Assembly (NCBI GenBank): GCA_003165615.1 | Contig: PLWR01000396.1 | Span: 154 to 8,312 of the forward strand | Origin: Acidobacteriota bacterium | GTDB lineage: Bacteria > Acidobacteriota > Terriglobia > UBA7540 | Length of the DNA: 8,159 nucleotides | Direction of reading: 5' to 3' | Shown here: positions 6,064-8,159 of the stretch, piece after piece | Layout of the letters: every line of letters begins with the position of its first letter | Numbering within the stretch: position 1 is the stretch's first letter | Translations under genes and position numbers: made by a program | Notes under the pieces: generated by a model | The model's input: only the letters and a program-made list of their open reading frames with translations | The model's database searches: none | Told to the model about the DNA's origin: nothing

Positions 6064-6276
6064 ATGAAGCTATTTAAGGCATCGTTAATGGTAGCTTTTG
6101 CCATCGCCATGGCGCTGTCGTTTGGAATGAGCAAACCCGAATACTCCAAGAAAGAGGGCAAGGGTTGCACTTTCTGCCATCCGGCGGGGAAGATGAAGGA
6201 ATTAACCCCCGCAGGTCAATACTACAAGGATCACAACCACTCCTTGGAGGGCTACAAGGCTCCCGCGGGCAGCTAA
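6064..6276 (+). CDS. Small exported monoheme cytochrome c (70 aa)
   Basis: Residues 1-22 are a Sec signal peptide (MKLFK, then a hydrophobic run to about residue 20). The mature peptide is only about 48 residues, with one CxxCH heme site, CTFCH at 35-39. It ends in a basic, aromatic segment that includes LTPAGQYYKDHNH. M44, H58 and H60 are possible sixth ligands of the iron; the sequence alone does not decide. It should act in the periplasm as an electron carrier, or as a detached heme domain docking to a larger cytochrome. The start is well supported: GAGGAGGT at 6047-6054 is 9 nt before the ATG. It is well below the 80-100 residues of ordinary class I cytochromes c, so a different fold is likely. 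The hexaheme gene follows 187 bp later on the same strand. Confidence 0.85.
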   Translation: MKLFKASLMVAFAIAMALSFGMSKPEYSKKEGKGCTFCHPAGKMKELTPAGQYYKDHNHSLEGYKAPAGS

Positions 6277-6291
6277 GCCGGATCGATCGGT

Positions 6292-6332
6292 CGCGAGGGT
6301 TGGGGTAAACGATTCGCGGGCCCGCCCTCGCG
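6292..6332. repeat. Stem-loop between the two cytochrome genes
   Basis: CGCGAGGG (6292-6299) is complementary to CCCTCGCG (6325-6332), and the loop holds the palindrome GCGGGCCCGC (6316-6325, overlapping the right arm by one base). It starts 16 nt after the monoheme stop codon. No T-run follows, so it is more likely an mRNA 3'-end stabiliser or Rho-dependent end than an intrinsic terminator. Confidence 0.45.
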
Positions 6333-6409
6333 GTCCGAGACCGGTTGGGGGTGAGGTGAACTGAACCACCGGGGCTGTTCAAATCTGCCCAATGCGGAGT
6401 GGTCCGAAA

Positions 6410-6418
6410 TGTTAGAAT
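6410..6418 (+). promoter_or_regulatory. Extended -10 promoter candidate for the hexaheme cytochrome gene
   Basis: TGTTAGAAT fits the extended -10 form TGnTATAAT with one mismatch. No clear -35 is visible, which extended -10 promoters tolerate. The start codon is about 46-52 nt downstream, so this gene may be transcribed separately from the monoheme gene. Confidence 0.35.
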
Positions 6419-6463
6419 GCGCCCCATCTTTGTGACCCGTGATCGCCGGGGCAGGAAAGGACT

Positions 6464-7957
6464 TTGGTTTTGCCGGAACCCAATCGTAATAGTGCCTACA
6501 ATATTCTCGGCATGCTGCGCGGCGTAATTCGCCCTGCCGTCTATCTCAGTCAGAATCTGATCAGCCGCACCGGTGTGGTTTTGGCCACCACCAGTGGCAT
6601 CACCCTGGTTTTTGCGTTTGTTTTGCTCATCTTCGGTTTCCAACCCAATCCTTACGCGGGGATTGTGGTTTTCATGATTCTGCCCCCCATCTTTGCCCTG
6701 GGGCTGATATTGATTCCCATTGGAATTGTCCGGGATCTTCGCAAATATCGGCGATTGGGAACGCTTCCCTCGGCGTACCCGACGGTTGACTTTTCAAGTC
6801 AGGGCGTGCGGCGGACGGCGCTGTTCATCGTCATCATGACGGCCATCAACATTCCCATTTTCGCGTTTGCCACTTACCGGGGGACGGTTTTCATGGAGTC
6901 CACCCAGTTCTGCGGGCAGACTTGCCACAAGGTGATGGACCCCGAATACACCGCCTACCAGCGGTCTCCCCACGCGCGGGTGGCCTGCGTGGAGTGCCAC
7001 ATTGGGCCCGGGGCGCCGTGGTTTGTGCGTTCCAAGCTTTCCGGCAGCTACCAGGTTCTGGCCGTGACCTTCGATCTCTATCCCCGTCCCATTCCCACGC
7101 CCATCCACAATTTGCGTCCGGCTCGCGAAACCTGTGAGCAGTGCCACTGGCCCGAACGCTTTTCCGGTGACAAGCTGGTGATCAAGACGAAGTATGCCGA
7201 CGACGAAAAGAACTCCACCACCAAAACCGTCCTGTTGGTCCACATCGGTGGGCGCAACCCTGACAGCAAGCTCATCGGGATTCATGGCCGCCACCTGGGA
7301 TTGGTGTCCTACCTCCCGGGAGACGGCAAGCGGCAGCAGATTCCCTGGGTAAGCTATCGCAACGCGGACGGAACCATGACGGAGTTTGCCTCGACGGATA
7401 CTCCCCCCAAAGCGGACTTGCTGGCGAATGGCGAGAAGCGCACCATGGATTGCATGGACTGCCACAACCGCCCGGCGCACAGCTACGACCTGCCGGAGCG
7501 CGCCGTGGACAAGGCCATGAACAACGGTCTGATTTCCGCCGCGCTGCCCTTCGCCAAGAAGACGGCCGTGGAGATCATCAAGAGGAACTATCTGTCGCGC
7601 GAAGAGGCCAAGCAGAAGATCCCCGCGGCCTTTGCGAAGTACTATCAGGACAGCTACCCGGCCGTCTGGTCGCAACGCCGGACCGAGGTCACCGATTCCG
7701 CCCAGGAAGTACTAGCGGTGTGGGACCGCAACATCTTCCCGGAGATGAAAGTTACCTGGGGCGCGTACCCCATGAACATCGGCCACGAGGACTTCCCCGG
7801 CTGTTTCCGCTGCCACGATGGCGCGCATTCCGCCCAGAACGGCGACACCATTACGCAAGACTGCAACGCCTGCCACAACCTGCTGGCCACGGAAGAAGCC
7901 GACCCCAAAGTGCTGACGGATCTGGGGATTGTGGAAAGCAAGTCGGGGCAGAAGTAG
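6464..7957 (+). CDS. Membrane-anchored NapC/NirT-like multiheme cytochrome c (probably hexaheme)
   Basis: A 497-residue protein. Three hydrophobic helices lie at about 36-59, 63-89 and 117-137; the basic loop RDLRKYRR (90-97) after the second fixes the N-terminus inside and the heme part in the periplasm. Heme sites: CGQTCH (C150, C154, H155; a CX3CH), then five CxxCH sites at C175, C224, C330, C447 and C467. The first segment (about 140-230) resembles NapC/NirT/NrfH quinol dehydrogenases, which pass electrons from membrane quinol to periplasmic reductases. Those usually have one helix and four hemes; here there are three helices and a long extra domain with three hemes. Many further histidines (for example H170, H215, H260, H274, H277, H339, H441) could be axial ligands. 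Both possible starts are TTG: 6464, or 6470, which gives a better spacing (8 nt) from AAGGA at 6457-6461. The likely partner is the upstream monoheme cytochrome; no terminal reductase is in the window. Confidence 0.9.
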   Translation: MVLPEPNRNSAYNILGMLRGVIRPAVYLSQNLISRTGVVLATTSGITLVFAFVLLIFGFQPNPYAGIVVFMILPPIFALGLILIPIGIVRDLRKYRRLGTLPSAYPTVDFSSQGVRRTALFIVIMTAINIPIFAFATYRGTVFMESTQFCGQTCHKVMDPEYTAYQRSPHARVACVECHIGPGAPWFVRSKLSGSYQVLAVTFDLYPRPIPTPIHNLRPARETCEQCHWPERFSGDKLVIKTKYADDEKNSTTKTVLLVHIGGRNPDSKLIGIHGRHLGLVSYLPGDGKRQQIPWVSYRNADGTMTEFASTDTPPKADLLANGEKRTMDCMDCHNRPAHSYDLPERAVDKAMNNGLISAALPFAKKTAVEIIKRNYLSREEAKQKIPAAFAKYYQDSYPAVWSQRRTEVTDSAQEVLAVWDRNIFPEMKVTWGAYPMNIGHEDFPGCFRCHDGAHSAQNGDTITQDCNACHNLLATEEADPKVLTDLGIVESKSGQK

Positions 7958-8159
7958 CGCGCGCGGCGGCTGCGGCAGGCGCAGCGGTGGCAGACCCAGC
8001 GGCGGCAGACCCAGCGGTGGCGGCAGGCGCGTGGCGGCGGCGGCAGGCGCGCCACAGCGGCAGATTCACGGCTGCGCCAGACGCGCCAAGGCGGCAGAAC
8101 CGCGGTGGCGGCGCCCGGGCCCAGGACGCGCGGCGGCGGCAGGCGCGTGGCGGCACCCT
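7958..8159. repeat. GC-rich degenerate tandem and direct repeats to the window end
   Basis: The stretch is built from variants of GGCGGCAGGCGCG. Three 15-bp units stand in tandem at 7974-8018: GGCAGGCGCAGCGGT, GGCAGACCCAGCGGC and GGCAGACCCAGCGGT. A 20-bp sequence, GGCGGCAGGCGCGTGGCGGC, occurs identically at 8019-8038 and 8135-8154, 116 bp apart. Between them are looser copies such as GGCAGATTC and GCCAGACGCGCC. Long open frames on the minus strand here are a by-product of the composition (arginine, alanine and cysteine runs). There is no uniform spacer, so it is not a CRISPR array. No terminator for the cytochrome gene was found before it. The array may continue past the window. Confidence 0.7.

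Noticed and set aside
6794..7675. 293-codon frame antisense to the multiheme cytochrome
   Set aside because: The opposite strand carries six heme motifs and membrane helices, so this is a shadow.
7974..8154. Possible CRISPR array
   Set aside because: Units are 15-20 bp, degenerate and partly contiguous, with no unique spacers of even length and no cas gene in the window.
7654..8156. Minus-strand frames rich in Arg, Ala, Pro and Cys at the right end
   Set aside because: They translate the GC-rich repeat array and the antisense of the cytochrome; no start site or domain supports a gene.

Overview
The window looks like chromosomal DNA of an acidobacterium or a close relative, probably a metagenome-derived genome. 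This is inference. It rests on GC-rich coding DNA, a GCCGGGCTTTAGCCCGGC-type palindrome of a kind I associate from memory with Acidobacteriota, and the pairing of a three-helix NapC/NirT-like multiheme cytochrome with a small monoheme cytochrome. No rRNA, tRNA, transposase or CRISPR array was seen.

Layout. (1) 1-1697, minus strand: the start and most of a large flavin/Fe-S oxidoreductase. It is a GltD/NfnB-like module fused in frame to the beginning of an NfnA/ferredoxin-NADP reductase-like module, which runs off the left edge. A perfect nested palindrome (159-216) is translated as part of the linker between the two modules. (2) 1698-2015: a divergent control region with two copies of a palindromic 13-bp site 20 bp apart. 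(3) 2016-3278, plus strand: a complete hexameric-type glutamate dehydrogenase with an intrinsic terminator at 3304-3350. (4) 3399-4009, minus strand: two small genes for exported proteins, overlapping by ATGA; the first carries a twin-arginine signal and the second a Sec signal. A promoter candidate and a cluster of palindromic repeats (4063-4193) lie upstream. (5) 4400-5146, plus strand: a protein of unknown function. (6) 5147-6063: about 900 bp without a convincing gene but with several inverted repeats. (7) 6064-7957, plus strand: a small exported monoheme cytochrome c, then a membrane-anchored cytochrome with five CxxCH motifs and one CX3CH motif. (8) 7958-8159: GC-rich degenerate repeats to the window end.

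How the genes may work together. The divergent pair at 1-3278 joins two redox functions around NAD(P)H and glutamate: an Nfn/glutamate-synthase-like flavoprotein and glutamate dehydrogenase. A shared control region would fit balancing of ammonium assimilation against NAD(P)H supply. The cytochrome pair at 6064-7957 probably carries electrons from the membrane quinol pool to periplasmic acceptors, with the monoheme protein as a possible soluble partner. The two small exported proteins and the 4400-5146 protein cannot be assigned.

Nothing here is a clear new defence or mobile system. The most unusual items are the palindromic element read as an interdomain linker, the CX3CH first heme site, and the structured non-coding stretch upstream of the cytochromes.
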